Translations under genes and position numbers: made by a program | The notes under the pieces: model-generated | The model's input: only the letters and a program-made list of their open reading frames with translations | Databases searched by the model: none | Told to the model about the DNA's origin: nothing | Shown here: positions 44,292-54,701 of the stretch, piece by piece | How positions within the stretch are numbered: position 1 is the first letter of the stretch | How the letters are laid out: each line of letters begins with the position of its first letter | DNA from: Porticoccaceae bacterium | Lineage (GTDB): Bacteria > Pseudomonadota > Gammaproteobacteria > Pseudomonadales > Porticoccaceae | Assembly: GCA_028822155.1 (NCBI GenBank) | Contig: JAPKEJ010000003.1 | Location: 29,927 to 93,926 of the forward strand | Reading direction: 5' to 3' | DNA length: 64,000 nt

Positions 44292-44981
44292 GTGTTCACA
44301 TTGGCAAATAACATCGCCCAGCTTCAAAAGCGGCTAGGTTACCAATTTAGCGATCCAGAGCTTTTAATACTGGCGCTTTCTCACCGAAGTGTGGCCTCGG
44401 AAAACAACGAGCGACTCGAGTTTCTAGGCGATTCGATTTTAGGTTTAGTGGTAACAGATTTTCTTTATCGAGAATTCCCCCAGGCACGTGAAGGTGACTT
44501 AAGTCGCATGCGCTCTCATATAGTGCGAGGGGAGTCTCTTGCTGAAGTAGCCAAGCAATTGGCGCTTGGTCCTGATCTTTTACTGGGTTCAGGAGAGATG
44601 AAAAGTGGTGGTCACCGACGAGATTCCATCCTCGGGGATACAGTAGAAGCATTGATAGGGGCTGTATATTTAGATAGAGGCATTGAGGCAGCTCGTGAGA
44701 TTATCACCGCTTGGTTTAAATCCTTTTTCGATAGTGCGTTACAAGTTCAGCCGGTTAAGGATGCAAAAACCACTCTTCAAGAATGGTTGCAGCATCGGAA
44801 TAAGCCATTGCCGGACTATCAGTTGGTCGGTACTGGAGGTGAGGCTCATAGTCGTCTATTTACGGTGAGCTGTAAAATTGCTGCCGTTGAAACAGCTATG
44901 ACCGCCACCGCCAGCAGTCGTAGAAGAGCAGAGCAGATGGTGGCTGAACAATTACTAAAGGAAGTGGAGAAAGCAGAGTGA
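44292..44981 (+). CDS. rnc: Ribonuclease III
   Basis: A 229-residue RNase [12 protein letters not shown] is the catalytic signature, G-D-T-V-E-A-L-I-G the second metal-site motif, and the C-terminal double-stranded-RNA-binding domain ends A-E-Q-M-V-A-E. The start is GTG at 44292 (or TTG at 44301). The stop overlaps the era start (GTGA). Confidence 0.96.
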   Translation: MFTLANNIAQLQKRLGYQFSDPELLILALSHRSVASENNERLEFLGDSILGLVVTDFLYREFPQAREGDLSRMRSHIVRGESLAEVAKQLALGPDLLLGSGEMKSGGHRRDSILGDTVEALIGAVYLDRGIEAAREIITAWFKSFFDSALQVQPVKDAKTTLQEWLQHRNKPLPDYQLVGTGGEAHSRLFTVSCKIAAVETAMTATASSRRRAEQMVAEQLLKEVEKAE

Positions 44982-45877
44982 CAGCAGAACAGAGTTATTG
45001 CGGTTATGTGGCCATTGTGGGCCGTCCTAACGTTGGCAAGTCTACCTTGCTTAATCATTTGTTGGGACAAAAGCTGTGTATCACTTCAAGAAAGCCCCAG
45101 ACTACCCGGCACACATTGCTAGGTATCAAGACTGAGGGAGAGTTTCAGATGATCTTCGTCGATACTCCGGGCATTCACACCAATCAAGAGCGAGCCATTA
45201 ATCGAGTTATGAACCGTTCAGCTGCAAGCGTTATTGCAGATGTGGATGTTGTGATTTTTGTGGTTGATCGTTTTGAGTGGAGTGAAGCTGACGAATATGT
45301 TGCCAAATATCTCTCGAATAACGATGTGCCCCTTATTGTCGCGGTCAATAAAGTGGATATGATTGGTGATAAAGAGGCATTGTTACCTCATCTGAATTTC
45401 CTGTCCGGCAAAGTTAATGCACAAGAATTAATACCTTTGTCTGCTTTGCGGAAAACTAATCTAGACGTACTTGAGAAGAAAATTAAGGGTTATATTCCGC
45501 AAAAAGTTCATGTGTATCCGGAAGATCAGATTACAGATCGAAGCGAAAGATTTTTAGCGGCTGAGATAGTCCGTGAAAAAATTACCCGCCAAATGGGTGC
45601 AGAGGTTCCCTACCAGGTCACCGTCGAAATTGAAGAGTTTCGAGCTGAGAAAAAGATCACATATATTAGCGCCTTAATTCTTGTGGAACGTGACGGACAG
45701 AAGAAGATCATTATAGGAACTAACGGCGAACGTTTGAAAAAGATAGGTGAACAAGCGCGCGCCGATATTGAAAGTTTACTAGGCTGTAAAGTAATGCTGC
45801 GGACCTGGGTTAAGATTCGAAGTGGTTGGTCGGATGACGAAAGAGCTCTTCGTAGCTTGGGCTATATGGATGAGTAA
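44978..45877 (+). CDS. era: GTPase Era
   Basis: A 299-residue Era. G1 [10 protein letters not shown]3 D-T-P-G-I-H, G4 N-K-V-D and a C-terminal KH domain with [10 protein letters not shown]. It binds 16S rRNA during 30S maturation. GTG start overlapping the rnc stop codon. Confidence 0.97.
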   Translation: MTAEQSYCGYVAIVGRPNVGKSTLLNHLLGQKLCITSRKPQTTRHTLLGIKTEGEFQMIFVDTPGIHTNQERAINRVMNRSAASVIADVDVVIFVVDRFEWSEADEYVAKYLSNNDVPLIVAVNKVDMIGDKEALLPHLNFLSGKVNAQELIPLSALRKTNLDVLEKKIKGYIPQKVHVYPEDQITDRSERFLAAEIVREKITRQMGAEVPYQVTVEIEEFRAEKKITYISALILVERDGQKKIIIGTNGERLKKIGEQARADIESLLGCKVMLRTWVKIRSGWSDDERALRSLGYMDE

Positions 45878-45883
45878 ATTGTC

Positions 45884-46639
45884 GTGAGGGTTGATTCCGA
45901 ATTGGGGTTTATTTTACACACTACGCCTTATCGTGAAACGAGTCTTTTAGTCGATCTATTCAGCAAAAATTATGGTCGTATACGATGTGTTGCAAAGGGT
46001 TATCGCAGACCCAACAAAAAAGGCATTACGCGAGCTCTTTTCCCTTATACAGAGCATCAGTTTAGTTGGCAGGGGCGGGGTGAATTAAAGACGCTTACCC
46101 ATGCTGATGCTATTCAAGTACCGATATTTCTACCCAGTAAAAGTCTGTTCACCGGGTTGTATGTCAATGAACTGTTTTATCGACTGCTCCATGAGCATGA
46201 CCCTCATGAGTATCTCTACCAACAATACCAACAGTTTTTATCCGGGCTGGCGTCTGACTCATTTGACCAAACTATGCTCAGGCATCTTGAAATAAGTTTA
46301 CTAGAAGAACTGGGATATGGGTTGGCATTAGATTCTGAGGCCATACATGGATCGGCGTTGGTAGCAGATAAATATTATAGATATGTGCCGGAGCGTGGCT
46401 TGATTAAGTTGTCTGATCAAATTAAGACGGCTTCTGGAGCGTACCTTGGAGCAGATCTGATGGCGCTAAATAAAGGGAATTTTGAGAAAATTTCAGTGAT
46501 ACGAACAGCTAAACAGTTATTACGTGGCGTGATAGACTTTTACCTTGATGGGCGTCCATTACATAGTCGAGAATTGTACCGGCAACACTTAGGAACCATC
46601 GACATACAGAATAATAACTTGCCTGTGGAATCTAACTAA
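45884..46639 (+). CDS. recO: DNA repair protein RecO
   Basis: A 251-residue RecO: an N-terminal OB-fold (beginning G-F-I-L-H-T-T-P-Y-R-E-T and containing R-C-V-A-K-G) and a helical C-terminal domain. It loads RecA with RecR in gap repair. GTG start at 45884, six bases after era; the stop overlaps acpS by one base. Cys zinc ligands seen in some RecO are absent. Confidence 0.93.
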   Translation: MRVDSELGFILHTTPYRETSLLVDLFSKNYGRIRCVAKGYRRPNKKGITRALFPYTEHQFSWQGRGELKTLTHADAIQVPIFLPSKSLFTGLYVNELFYRLLHEHDPHEYLYQQYQQFLSGLASDSFDQTMLRHLEISLLEELGYGLALDSEAIHGSALVADKYYRYVPERGLIKLSDQIKTASGAYLGADLMALNKGNFEKISVIRTAKQLLRGVIDFYLDGRPLHSRELYRQHLGTIDIQNNNLPVESN

Positions 46640-47016
46640 TGATCGTGAATATAGGGACAGATATTGTTGAAATTGCTCGAATAACTGATGTGGTTGAGCG
46701 TCAGGGTGATGCTTTTGCAAAGCGTATCTTATCGGGTGACGAATTCCAACGATATCAGGTTATCCAAAATAAAGTGGCATACCTTGCCAAGCGCTTCGCT
46801 GCTAAAGAGGCTATTGCTAAGGCATTAGGCACGGGCATTGGACACGGCGTTAGCTTTAAGGATATGAACGTAGTTAATAATGCTAAGGGCGCGCCTGAGG
46901 TTACTCTCACCGGCGGAGCGGCACGTGTGATGGCTGAACAAGGCGCCCACAAAGTACTTTTGAGTCTGGCCGATGAACGGCATTATGCTATCGCTTATGC
47001 TATCTTGGCTGAGTAG
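46639..47016 (+). CDS. acpS: Holo-[acyl-carrier-protein] synthase
   Basis: A 125-residue AcpS. G-T-D-I-V-E-I holds the Mg-binding Asp and F-A-A-K-E-A-I-A-K-A-L-G-T-G the catalytic motif. It transfers 4'-phosphopantetheine to ACP. TAATG overlap with recO. pdxJ, often between recO and acpS, is missing. Confidence 0.96.
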   Translation: MIVNIGTDIVEIARITDVVERQGDAFAKRILSGDEFQRYQVIQNKVAYLAKRFAAKEAIAKALGTGIGHGVSFKDMNVVNNAKGAPEVTLTGGAARVMAEQGAHKVLLSLADERHYAIAYAILAE

Positions 47017-47073
47017 TTAATTTATCCTCTTTACCAGTGTGATACTCAGGTATCTTTTCTTGTAGGACAGACT

Positions 47074-47961
47074 ATGGAATACCCCACGATTGATCAGTGT
47101 ATTGGTAATACTCGGTTGGTTAAACTCCAGAGAATGCCTGGCAACACTTCCAATATTATCTTGGCGAAACTTGAAGGCGATAATCCGGCTGGGAGTGTCA
47201 AAGATAGACCGGCGACGAGTATGATAGTGAATGCGCAAGCTCGCGGTGACATAAAACCAGGGGACCACCTAATTGAGGCGACTAGTGGTAATACCGGAAT
47301 AGCGCTTGCCATGGCGGCAGCCATGATGGGTTACCAGATGACCTTAATAATGCCCGATAGCGCAACGATTGAACGAAAAATGGCTATGCGGGCCTATGGC
47401 GCTGAGTTAATTGAGGTGACTCCTGAGCAAGGAATGGAAGGTGCCCGCGATCTTGCTATGCACATGCAATCTAAGGGTCTGGGCGTGGTACTGGATCAAT
47501 TTAACAATACCGATAACTCGCTTTCCCATTTTCAGGGTACTGGCCCAGAAATCTGGAGAGATACCAATGGCGAGGTCACACATTTTGTTAGCTCGATGGG
47601 CACCACCGGCACTATTATGGGTGTTTCCGCTTACCTAAAAAGTCAAAAAAGAGAGGTTCAAATAATCGGTTTGCAGCCGGAAGATGGAGCCTCAATCCCA
47701 GGGATTCGTCGGTGGCCTCAAGCTTATTTGCCTAGTATTTTTGATGAGAAAAACATTGATCAAATTATTGATATATCACAGAAAAATGCAGAGGATACTA
47801 TGCGGCGTTTAGCCCGAGAGGAGGGCATATTTTGTGGTGCGTCAGCTGGAGGTGCGGTTTTCGCTGCCCTTGAGTTGAGTAAGACTCTTGAAAATTCAGT
47901 AATTGTTACTATTATTTGCGATAGAGGTGATCGTTATTTATCTTCAGGAGTTTATGCCTAA
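47074..47961 (+). CDS. cysM: Cysteine synthase B
   Basis: A 295-residue PLP enzyme of the cysteine synthase family. The PLP Lys is in G-S-V-K-D-R-P; E-A-T-S-G-N-T-G-I binds substrate; a C-terminal G-A-S-A-G-G binds the PLP phosphate. The R-P-A (rather than R-I-A) after the Lys and overall length favour CysM. Located between acpS and mazG as in pseudomonads, but relA is absent. Confidence 0.93.
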   Translation: MEYPTIDQCIGNTRLVKLQRMPGNTSNIILAKLEGDNPAGSVKDRPATSMIVNAQARGDIKPGDHLIEATSGNTGIALAMAAAMMGYQMTLIMPDSATIERKMAMRAYGAELIEVTPEQGMEGARDLAMHMQSKGLGVVLDQFNNTDNSLSHFQGTGPEIWRDTNGEVTHFVSSMGTTGTIMGVSAYLKSQKREVQIIGLQPEDGASIPGIRRWPQAYLPSIFDEKNIDQIIDISQKNAEDTMRRLAREEGIFCGASAGGAVFAALELSKTLENSVIVTIICDRGDRYLSSGVYA

Positions 47962-48033
47962 TCAGTATCTATTGAGCTCAGAAACCAGACGCATCTTTGC
48001 ATCCTTTAACCCTCTATTGGTTAACATACTACT

Positions 48034-48849
48034 ATGAATAAGATATCAGCCACTAAATACAGTATCGAAGACTTACTTTATCTGATGAAACGCTTGCGCG
48101 ATCCTGAGACAGGCTGCCCTTGGGATTTAAAGCAAACCTACCAATCAATAGCTAGCCACACTCTTGAAGAAGTATATGAGGTTATTGATACTATTGAGCG
48201 CGGAGACTTGGAGCATTTAAATGAGGAATTAGGTGATTTATTATTTCAGATTATTTTTTATAGCCAACTGGGTAAAGAGCAGGGTCGGTTCGATTTTGGG
48301 CAGATTACGACCACCATTACTGAAAAATTATTAAGGCGCCATCCTCATGTGTTTCCAGATGGGACTTTAGAGTCTATTCGCGACTCCGAGACCGGTGATA
48401 TTGAGGGTATTAAACAGGTCTGGGAGTCCTTAAAAAAGCAAGAACGAGCTGAAAAAGGTGAGATTAAAGTCCTCGACGACATACCTATTGGCTTGCCGGC
48501 CCTAAGTCGTGGAACAAAACTACAAAAGCGAGCTGCTTCGGTAGGGTTCGATTGGCCGACGACTACTGGTGTTATGGAGAAAGTTAAGGAAGAAATAGCA
48601 GAACTGGAGGTAGAGATCTCTCTTGGGAATTCAACTGCGATTACAGAAGAACTTGGCGATCTATTATTTAGCTGTGTCAATTTGGCACGGCATCTAGAGG
48701 TAAATCCCGAGAGCGCAATGCGAGCGGCAAACGCTAAATTCAAACGTCGTTTTGATCAGGTTGAGGTCTTGGCCGGTGGAGTGGAAATCCAGCAGCTATC
48801 GGCCAGTGAACTCGAGTTATTATGGGCTAAAGTCAAGCAGTCCGAGTGA
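48034..48849 (+). CDS. mazG: Nucleoside triphosphate pyrophosphohydrolase MazG
   Basis: A 271-residue tandem MazG protein. The first domain contains C-P-W-D and L-E-E-V-Y-E with E-E-L-G-D-L-L-F-Q; the second repeats E-E-L-G-D-L-L-F-S. The acidic residues bind Mg2+. It hydrolyses NTPs to NMP and pyrophosphate. Confidence 0.95.
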   Translation: MNKISATKYSIEDLLYLMKRLRDPETGCPWDLKQTYQSIASHTLEEVYEVIDTIERGDLEHLNEELGDLLFQIIFYSQLGKEQGRFDFGQITTTITEKLLRRHPHVFPDGTLESIRDSETGDIEGIKQVWESLKKQERAEKGEIKVLDDIPIGLPALSRGTKLQKRAASVGFDWPTTTGVMEKVKEEIAELEVEISLGNSTAITEELGDLLFSCVNLARHLEVNPESAMRAANAKFKRRFDQVEVLAGGVEIQQLSASELELLWAKVKQSE

Positions 48850-49019
48850 TATTGCGCAATAGAATAAGGTCGCTTGATAAGCGGCAATAGTGCCATCCCA
48901 GGGTTGTCCGATAATGGCAATCCGTGTATGGTACGCGGCCCCATTAGCTTGGTGGCTTATGTCCCAAAAAGCTGAAATTTTCGGCTGACACTTTATATAA
49001 GAGTTGAGGAACAGTATTA

Positions 49020-49673
49020 ATGAAGGTGATTTTATTAGGTCCCCCTGGGGCGGGTAAGGGAACCCAGGCACAGTTCATTACTGAAAAGTACTCTATTCCG
49101 CAGATATCTACGGGTGATATGTTACGTGCCGCCATTAAGGCCGAGTCTCCTTTGGGACTTGAGGTTAAAGATGTTATGGCATCCGGTGCCTTGGTGTCTG
49201 ACGAGCTAATCATTGCTTTGGTAAGAGAGCGAGTCGAGAAGGCTGATTGTGAAAACGGTTTTTTGTTCGATGGGTTTCCACGAACAATTCCACAGGCTAT
49301 GGCGATTGTCGAAGCAGGTATTAGCATTGATGCCGTAGTCGAGATTGCAGTGGTTGATGAGGAAATTGTCGCCCGATTAAGTGGTCGTCGTGTCCACGAA
49401 GATTCTGGGCGGATTTATCATATTGAGCACAACCCACCTAATAATCCAGGCCTAGATGATCAAACTGGTGAGCCACTCATGCAAAGGCCTGATGATCGCG
49501 AAGAGACCGTGCGAAATCGACTTGATGTGTATCACAAACAAACGAAGCCCTTAGTCAACTTTTATATCGAACTTGCGGCTAGCGGCAACAAGACGCCAAA
49601 GTTCTCATCTGTCAGCGGTTTAGGTTTGCTTGCGGATGTTCAAGAAAGGCTCGTGGAAGCGCTTGGTAAGTAA
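49020..49673 (+). CDS. adk: Adenylate kinase
   Basis: A 217-residue long-form adenylate kinase. The P-loop is G-P-P-G-A-G-K-G-T at 7-15, the AMP-binding G-F-P-R-T follows near 85, and the LID domain (R-L-S-G-R-R-V-H, then D-D-R-E-E-T) lacks zinc cysteines. It interconverts AMP, ADP and ATP. The 170 bases upstream show no other gene. Confidence 0.97.
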   Translation: MKVILLGPPGAGKGTQAQFITEKYSIPQISTGDMLRAAIKAESPLGLEVKDVMASGALVSDELIIALVRERVEKADCENGFLFDGFPRTIPQAMAIVEAGISIDAVVEIAVVDEEIVARLSGRRVHEDSGRIYHIEHNPPNNPGLDDQTGEPLMQRPDDREETVRNRLDVYHKQTKPLVNFYIELAASGNKTPKFSSVSGLGLLADVQERLVEALGK

Positions 49674-49774
49674 AATTTAGAACATGATATTGTTGGTGAG
49701 TCTACTGCAGAGGTTTTAACCTGTGGCCGCTGTAACCAAATCCTGATAGCCTAATGAGTGCTAGACGGAAAATG

Positions 49775-49804
49775 TCCTCAATCTTCCGGTTGGGGATTTT
49801 TTTT
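49775..49804 (+). terminator. Intrinsic terminator after adk
   Basis: TCCTCAA (49775-49781) pairs with TTGGGGA (49790-49796), one G-T pair, around an 8-base loop, and is followed by eight T residues. It lies about 100 bases after adk and 60 before tsaB. Confidence 0.7.
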
Positions 49805-49862
49805 AGGGTCCATAACGGGCTAATAAAGTGATAAGTTATAGCTAATAAGTGAGAGATATCTG

Positions 49863-50579
49863 ATGACAACAGCCCTTGCCATTGAAACGTCCACAACAGC
49901 CTGCTCGGTGGCTCTGTTATATCAAGGTAAAATGACTAGGCGTTACTCAGAAGAGCCTCGTTCACACACTCGGTTGGTCATGTCGATGGTGGACGAAGTA
50001 TTGTCTGAAGCTGGGGCTAAGCTCACCGCTCTAGATGTTATAGGAACCACTATTGGCCCCGGTTCTTTTACCGGACTACGCATCGGCTTTGCCGTCGTCC
50101 AAGGGTTGGCGTTTGGCCTTGATATTCCTGTGTTACCGATGTCCACCCTCCACGTTATGACCGCATCTTATTGTCGATTGGCTCGAGCCGCATTAAATCG
50201 TGAGTCTGGTTCAACGAGAATAATTATGCCGATTATCGATGCTCGAATGAATGAGTTTAATTGTGGTTGCTATGAGGTAAATGGCTTAGGGTTTATTTCA
50301 CCATTGATCAAAGATCAATTGCTAAGTAGATCCGATGCACTCGCGTTAGTTGAGGCTCATAAACCTGGAGTTATTGTAGGGGAGGGGCATATACTTTTTC
50401 CCGATGAGGCTGTTGGAACTGAGGGTGTAGTGGCGGTTTATCCGGATGCTCAAGACTTGCTTCATCTGGCCATAGAAGGATTTCAAAGTGGAATGGCCGT
50501 ACCGGTTAGCACGGTAGATTTAGTTTATCTACGTGGCACAGACGCTTGGCAGAAAAGAAAACGCTTAAGAGATGCTTAG
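49863..50579 (+). CDS. tsaB: tRNA threonylcarbamoyladenosine biosynthesis protein TsaB
   Basis: A 238-residue ASKHA-fold protein. E-T-S-T-T-A-C-S-V-A-L at the N-terminus and G-P-G-S-F-T-G-L-R-I-G near residue 64 are TsaB hallmarks. With TsaC, TsaD and TsaE it makes t6A37 in tRNAs. Upstream is the adk terminator; downstream an unrelated dehydrogenase. Confidence 0.94.
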   Translation: MTTALAIETSTTACSVALLYQGKMTRRYSEEPRSHTRLVMSMVDEVLSEAGAKLTALDVIGTTIGPGSFTGLRIGFAVVQGLAFGLDIPVLPMSTLHVMTASYCRLARAALNRESGSTRIIMPIIDARMNEFNCGCYEVNGLGFISPLIKDQLLSRSDALALVEAHKPGVIVGEGHILFPDEAVGTEGVVAVYPDAQDLLHLAIEGFQSGMAVPVSTVDLVYLRGTDAWQKRKRLRDA

Positions 50580-50644
50580 TCGACTTTTTAGGCATTAATT
50601 TTAAGATCGACGCACAGGTATGTTAAAAATAAGGATCTTTTAAA

Positions 50645-51514
50645 ATGAACACAAAAATAGGCTTTGTTGGGCTGGGTGTAATGGGCTATCCCATGGCAGG
50701 ATGGTTAAGTAAAGCAGGACATGCCGTCACTGTGTACAATCGGACAGTTACGGTTGCTGAGAAATGGAAGGCTGAATTTGTAGGGGACATTGCCAATACA
50801 CCGGGTGAAGCGGCTGAAAATGCGGATATTGTGTTTATCTGTGTTGGCAATGACAACGATGTCTTGGCTGTCACCATGGGTGGAGAGGGCATTCTTTCTA
50901 TGATCAAGCCTGGTTCAATCCTCGTTGACCACACGACTACCTCCGCTAATTTAGCCAGGAATCTTGGACATGAGGCTATGCAGCGGCAATGTGGGTTTAT
51001 TGACGCTCCGGTTTCTGGTGGTCAGCAGGGTGCAGAAGGCGGTCAGTTAACGGTAATGTGTGGCGGTAGTGAGAATGACTTTTCAAAGATAGAAAGCGTT
51101 GTGGGCTGTTTCTCAAAGGCGGTGACATTAATGGGCCCGACGGGTAGCGGGCAACTTTGTAAGATGGTCAATCAGATTTGTATTGCTGGATTAGTACAAG
51201 GGCTTGCTGAGGGGCTTAATTTTGCTCAACGTGCAGGATTAGATGCCCATCAGGTGGTGGATGTAATATCAAAAGGCGCGGCGCAATCATGGCAAATGGA
51301 GAACCGGTATAAGACTATGCTATCCGGAGACTATGAGCATGGCTTTGCGGTAGAGTGGATGCGTAAAGATCTGTCCTTTGCCCTTCAGGAGGCTAAAACT
51401 AATGGTAGCGCCTTGCCCATTGCCCAACTTGTCGATCAATATTACGCTGAAGTTGAGGCTTTAGGAGGGAGTCGCTGGGATACCTCTAGTCTTTTGGCCA
51501 GGTTACAATTATAG
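50645..51514 (+). CDS. NAD(P)-dependent beta-hydroxyacid dehydrogenase
   Basis: A 289-residue enzyme of the 3-hydroxyisobutyrate dehydrogenase/tartronate semialdehyde reductase family. G-L-G-V-M-G-Y-P-M binds the dinucleotide, D-A-P-V-S-G-G-Q-Q-G-A is the substrate motif, and catalytic Lys lies in G-x-L-C-K-M-V-N-Q. The C-terminal helix ends D-T-S-S-L. The family includes glyoxylate/succinic semialdehyde reductases; the exact substrate cannot be set. Confidence 0.9.
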   Translation: MNTKIGFVGLGVMGYPMAGWLSKAGHAVTVYNRTVTVAEKWKAEFVGDIANTPGEAAENADIVFICVGNDNDVLAVTMGGEGILSMIKPGSILVDHTTTSANLARNLGHEAMQRQCGFIDAPVSGGQQGAEGGQLTVMCGGSENDFSKIESVVGCFSKAVTLMGPTGSGQLCKMVNQICIAGLVQGLAEGLNFAQRAGLDAHQVVDVISKGAAQSWQMENRYKTMLSGDYEHGFAVEWMRKDLSFALQEAKTNGSALPIAQLVDQYYAEVEALGGSRWDTSSLLARLQL

Positions 51515-51587
51515 AGTTTTGGTGGGACCTTAATCACCCTATAATGATTCATTTGAGGGTAGAATAAACAAGTAAATGGGATCGATA

Positions 51588-52919
51588 ATGACAATCCAGA
51601 ACCATGATAGTTTTAATGCTGATTTAGTAGAGTTTTTAGACGCTTCACCGACACCTTTTCATGCTGTTTTAAGTATGAAAAAAATGCTTCTTAAAGCTGG
51701 ATTCACTGAACTCAACGAATTAGTCGAGTGGACACTAGAGGCTGGCAATAGGCATTTTGTAACGCGTAATGGGTCATCAATAATAGCCTTTGTTGTAGGC
51801 CAAGATGATCTGGTTACTGGTGGTATAAGGCTGGTGGGTGCGCATACCGATAGTCCCTGTTTAATGGTGAAACCGCAGCCTGAAATTGTTAGTCATGGAT
51901 ATTTTCAGTTGGGTGTTGAGGTTTATGGGGGAGCCTTATTAAATCCATGGTTTGATCGCGATTTATCTATTGCTGGGCGAGTGGTCTATAAGAATTCAAA
52001 GAATCAGCTGAAACAAAAATTGGTTGATTTCAAGACTGCGGTGGCAACTATACCCAGCCTAGCTATACATCTCGATCGGAATGCTAATAGTGATCATTCA
52101 GTTAACGCTCAAACCGACATTATTCCTATTTTAATGCTTGGTGAGAAAGGTTCGGCCAGCGCGAGCGAAAACCCTCAGGCATTTCGGCAGTTACTAAGCG
52201 AGCGTTTCCTTGGTGAAGGTGACGCCGTTCTCGACTATGAATTGTGCTTGTATGATACCCAACCGGCAGCAGTGATAGGCCTTAAGAGTGAGTTTATTAC
52301 TTCAGCCCGGCTGGATAATTTGCTAAGTTGTTTTGTCGGGGCCCAAGCAATGATTGGGGCCAGCGCAGCCCATACATGCTTGCTGGTGTGCAATGATCAT
52401 GAGGAGGTAGGAAGCGTGTCTGCAGTAGGTGCAGATGGTCCTTTCTTAGAAAATATTGTTGGACGACTCTCAGGAGATCAGTCGGCTAGTGTTACCAGCC
52501 GAATCATTAATAAGTCTTTAATGATGTCTTGTGACAATGCCCATGCGGCGCACCCAAATTTCTCAAATAAGCATGATAGTGGACACCTGCCTAAACTAAA
52601 TGGGGGCCCAGTAGTTAAGGTAAATGTAAAGCAGCGTTATGCTACAACCAGTCTCACTTCTAGCTTATTTAGACAACTTTGCGCTGAGTTAGACATTCCG
52701 GTGCAGACGTTTGTGTCGCGTAATGACCTTGGTTGCGGCAGTACAATCGGGCCGGTTGCTTCTGCGAGGCTTGGCGTACCAACCTTAGATGTGGGGATTC
52801 CGCAGTTGGCTATGCACTCCTGTCGAGAAATAACGGGAGCTGATGATCCGTTGCGTTTAACCAAAGTGTTACTCGAATTTTTCAATAAAGCTGAAGTAAT
52901 AACGGTAGAACTTGAGTAA
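51588..52919 (+). CDS. apeB: M18 family aspartyl aminopeptidase
   Basis: A 443-residue M18 metallopeptidase (ATG at 51588 has GGGA upstream; an ATG at 51576 is also in frame). Metal and catalytic motifs G-A-H-T-D-S-P, H-E-E-V-G-S and D-N-A-H-A-A-H-P are visible. It removes N-terminal residues, typically Asp or Glu, from peptides. Stand-alone between the dehydrogenase and trpS. Confidence 0.93.
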   Translation: MTIQNHDSFNADLVEFLDASPTPFHAVLSMKKMLLKAGFTELNELVEWTLEAGNRHFVTRNGSSIIAFVVGQDDLVTGGIRLVGAHTDSPCLMVKPQPEIVSHGYFQLGVEVYGGALLNPWFDRDLSIAGRVVYKNSKNQLKQKLVDFKTAVATIPSLAIHLDRNANSDHSVNAQTDIIPILMLGEKGSASASENPQAFRQLLSERFLGEGDAVLDYELCLYDTQPAAVIGLKSEFITSARLDNLLSCFVGAQAMIGASAAHTCLLVCNDHEEVGSVSAVGADGPFLENIVGRLSGDQSASVTSRIINKSLMMSCDNAHAAHPNFSNKHDSGHLPKLNGGPVVKVNVKQRYATTSLTSSLFRQLCAELDIPVQTFVSRNDLGCGSTIGPVASARLGVPTLDVGIPQLAMHSCREITGADDPLRLTKVLLEFFNKAEVITVELE

Positions 52920-52968
52920 CCCTGTATTTCTACTATCATAGGGCTCGAATCAATATGGCAGATTATTT

Positions 52969-53976
52969 ATGAGTAAGAAACGTATTTTAACTGGGATTAC
53001 TACCTCTGGGACACCCCATTTAGGCAACTATGTAGGTGCGATTAGGCCTGCCGTTGAAGCGAGTATAATGGGGACCTTCGATTCGTTTTTTTTCTTAGCC
53101 GACTACCATGCCCTTATTAAGTGCCAAGATCCTGATAGGGTCCATCAATCTACTTTGGAAATCGCCGCGGCATGGCTGGCGTTGGGTTTAGACCCGAATA
53201 AGGTGACCTTTTACCGGCAATCGGATATTCCCGAAATACCCCAACTAACGTGGCTGCTCACCTGTATGACAGCTAAAGGTTTAATGAACCGGGCCCATGC
53301 TTACAAAGGTGCGGCACAAGCCAATGAAGATGCTGGCGAAAACGTCGATTCCGCTGTGACAATGGGCTTATTCAGTTATCCGATATTAATGGCTGCTGAC
53401 ATATTAATGTTTAATGCGCACAGGATTCCAGTAGGACGAGATCAGATTCAACATGTAGAAATGGCAAGAGATATTGCTCAGAGATTTAATCATCATTATG
53501 GAGATCATTTTGTCCTTCCTAGTGCCCAGGTTGATGAAGATGCTGCGGTCCTACCGGGTCTTGATGGGCGTAAGATGAGCAAGAGCTATGGTAATACTAT
53601 TCCGTTGTTTCTCAGTGAAAAACAGCTTAAAAAGCATATTAACAAAATCAAAACTAACCTTTTAGAACCGGGTGAAGCAAAGGATCCAGACGATTCGGCA
53701 GTTTTTCAAATTTGGCAGGCTTTTTCGTCATCTGAACAGACTGCTGAAATGCGATTGGCCTTTGATAATGGTATTGGCTGGGGAGAAGCCAAAAGGCAAT
53801 TGTTCGAGTTGATCAATGGGCAGCTACAAGAACCGCGGGAAAAATATATCGAGCTCCTTGAAAACCCCTCTCGAGTAGAAAGCATTCTGCAGGATGGGGG
53901 TGAAAAAGCTCGTCAGCATGCCCAAGATTTAATGTCAGTGTTGCGCTCTGCGGTGGGTATTAGGCCATTGGGCTAG
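52969..53976 (+). CDS. trpS: Tryptophan-tRNA ligase
   Basis: A 335-residue class I aminoacyl-tRNA synthetase. The HIGH-type motif is P-H-L-G-N-Y and the KMSKS motif is [15 protein letters not shown] is the family's third conserved segment. It charges tRNA-Trp. Confidence 0.97.
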   Translation: MSKKRILTGITTSGTPHLGNYVGAIRPAVEASIMGTFDSFFFLADYHALIKCQDPDRVHQSTLEIAAAWLALGLDPNKVTFYRQSDIPEIPQLTWLLTCMTAKGLMNRAHAYKGAAQANEDAGENVDSAVTMGLFSYPILMAADILMFNAHRIPVGRDQIQHVEMARDIAQRFNHHYGDHFVLPSAQVDEDAAVLPGLDGRKMSKSYGNTIPLFLSEKQLKKHINKIKTNLLEPGEAKDPDDSAVFQIWQAFSSSEQTAEMRLAFDNGIGWGEAKRQLFELINGQLQEPREKYIELLENPSRVESILQDGGEKARQHAQDLMSVLRSAVGIRPLG

Positions 53977-54120
53977 AACACCAAAAATCCATTCTTTTTT
54001 TGGGCTAGGTGATGAGAATTCATTTTTACCCATGTATACTGTCGCCCATCCTGAGCACCAACTCGATTGGTGATCTGACTCGACATTTATCATTGTGATT
54101 GAACATTCTTGGAGCCCCTT

Positions 54121-54555
54121 ATGACCCGACCGAACCTGGTTTTAGTATTTGTAGCCACTAGCCTGCTATTGTGGGGTTGCAGTAGTGATGATGAGGGTTT
54201 GACGTTGACGGCAAGCCAAGAGCAACAGATCGCTGAACGTATAGCTCCAGCTGGTCATGCTGTAATGGAGGGTCAGATCATTGCATCTAGCCCAGCGGCG
54301 AACTCAGTATCTGGTCGGTCTGGTGATGATATTTACAATACTAACTGCATGGCTTGTCATAACTCTGGCGTTGCCGGTGCTCCAATGTATGGGGATGTAA
54401 GCGCTTGGGCTTCACGATTAGAGCAGGGCATTGAAACTGTCTACGCAAATGCGATTAATGGCATTCGCGCAATGCCCGCACGAGGCACCTGTATGACTTG
54501 TAGTGATGACGAGGTTAAATCAGCGATTGACTACATTTTGGTTAACAGCAAGTAA
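54121..54555 (+). CDS. Cytochrome c5-like monoheme lipoprotein
   Basis: A 144-residue c-type cytochrome. The ATG at 54121 is preceded by GGAG at 54111-54114; an in-frame TTG at 54109 covers that site. The signal peptide ends in the lipobox L-L-W-G-C. The heme motif is C-M-A-C-H with distal Met in A-M-P-A-R-G; a further C-M-T-C is typical of cytochrome c5. It probably carries electrons in the periplasm from the inner or outer membrane. A strong terminator follows. Confidence 0.9.
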   Translation: MTRPNLVLVFVATSLLLWGCSSDDEGLTLTASQEQQIAERIAPAGHAVMEGQIIASSPAANSVSGRSGDDIYNTNCMACHNSGVAGAPMYGDVSAWASRLEQGIETVYANAINGIRAMPARGTCMTCSDDEVKSAIDYILVNSK

Positions 54556-54622
54556 AATGTAGTTTACCAGACCGCTGGTTCTACCCCAGTTCCTTGGCCT
54601 ATACCTAGGGTAAGATAACTAA

Positions 54623-54656
54623 ATACCACGAAGCCAGAGCAGCGTGGTATTTTTTT
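54623..54656 (+). terminator. Strong intrinsic terminator after the cytochrome gene
   Basis: ATACCACG (54623-54630) and CGTGGTAT (54643-54650) form a perfect 8-base stem with a 12-base loop, followed by six T residues. It lies between the convergent cytochrome and hslO genes. Confidence 0.88.
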
Positions 54657-54701
54657 GTCTCGAATTTGGCCTTGGGTCTGGTTTAGCGCTAAGCGGCAGG
54701 A

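Noticed and set aside
48850..49019. Possible tRNA or small gene between mazG and adk
   Set aside because: No cloverleaf with a T-loop GTTCAA-type segment and no ribosome site; only short hairpins.
49674..49774. Possible tRNA after adk, a common position for one
   Set aside because: No acceptor/T-arm pairing or GTTCGA-type loop found.
53981..54003. CCAAAAA...TTTTTGG hairpin after trpS
   Set aside because: The stem is almost all A-T pairs and too weak for a confident terminator call.
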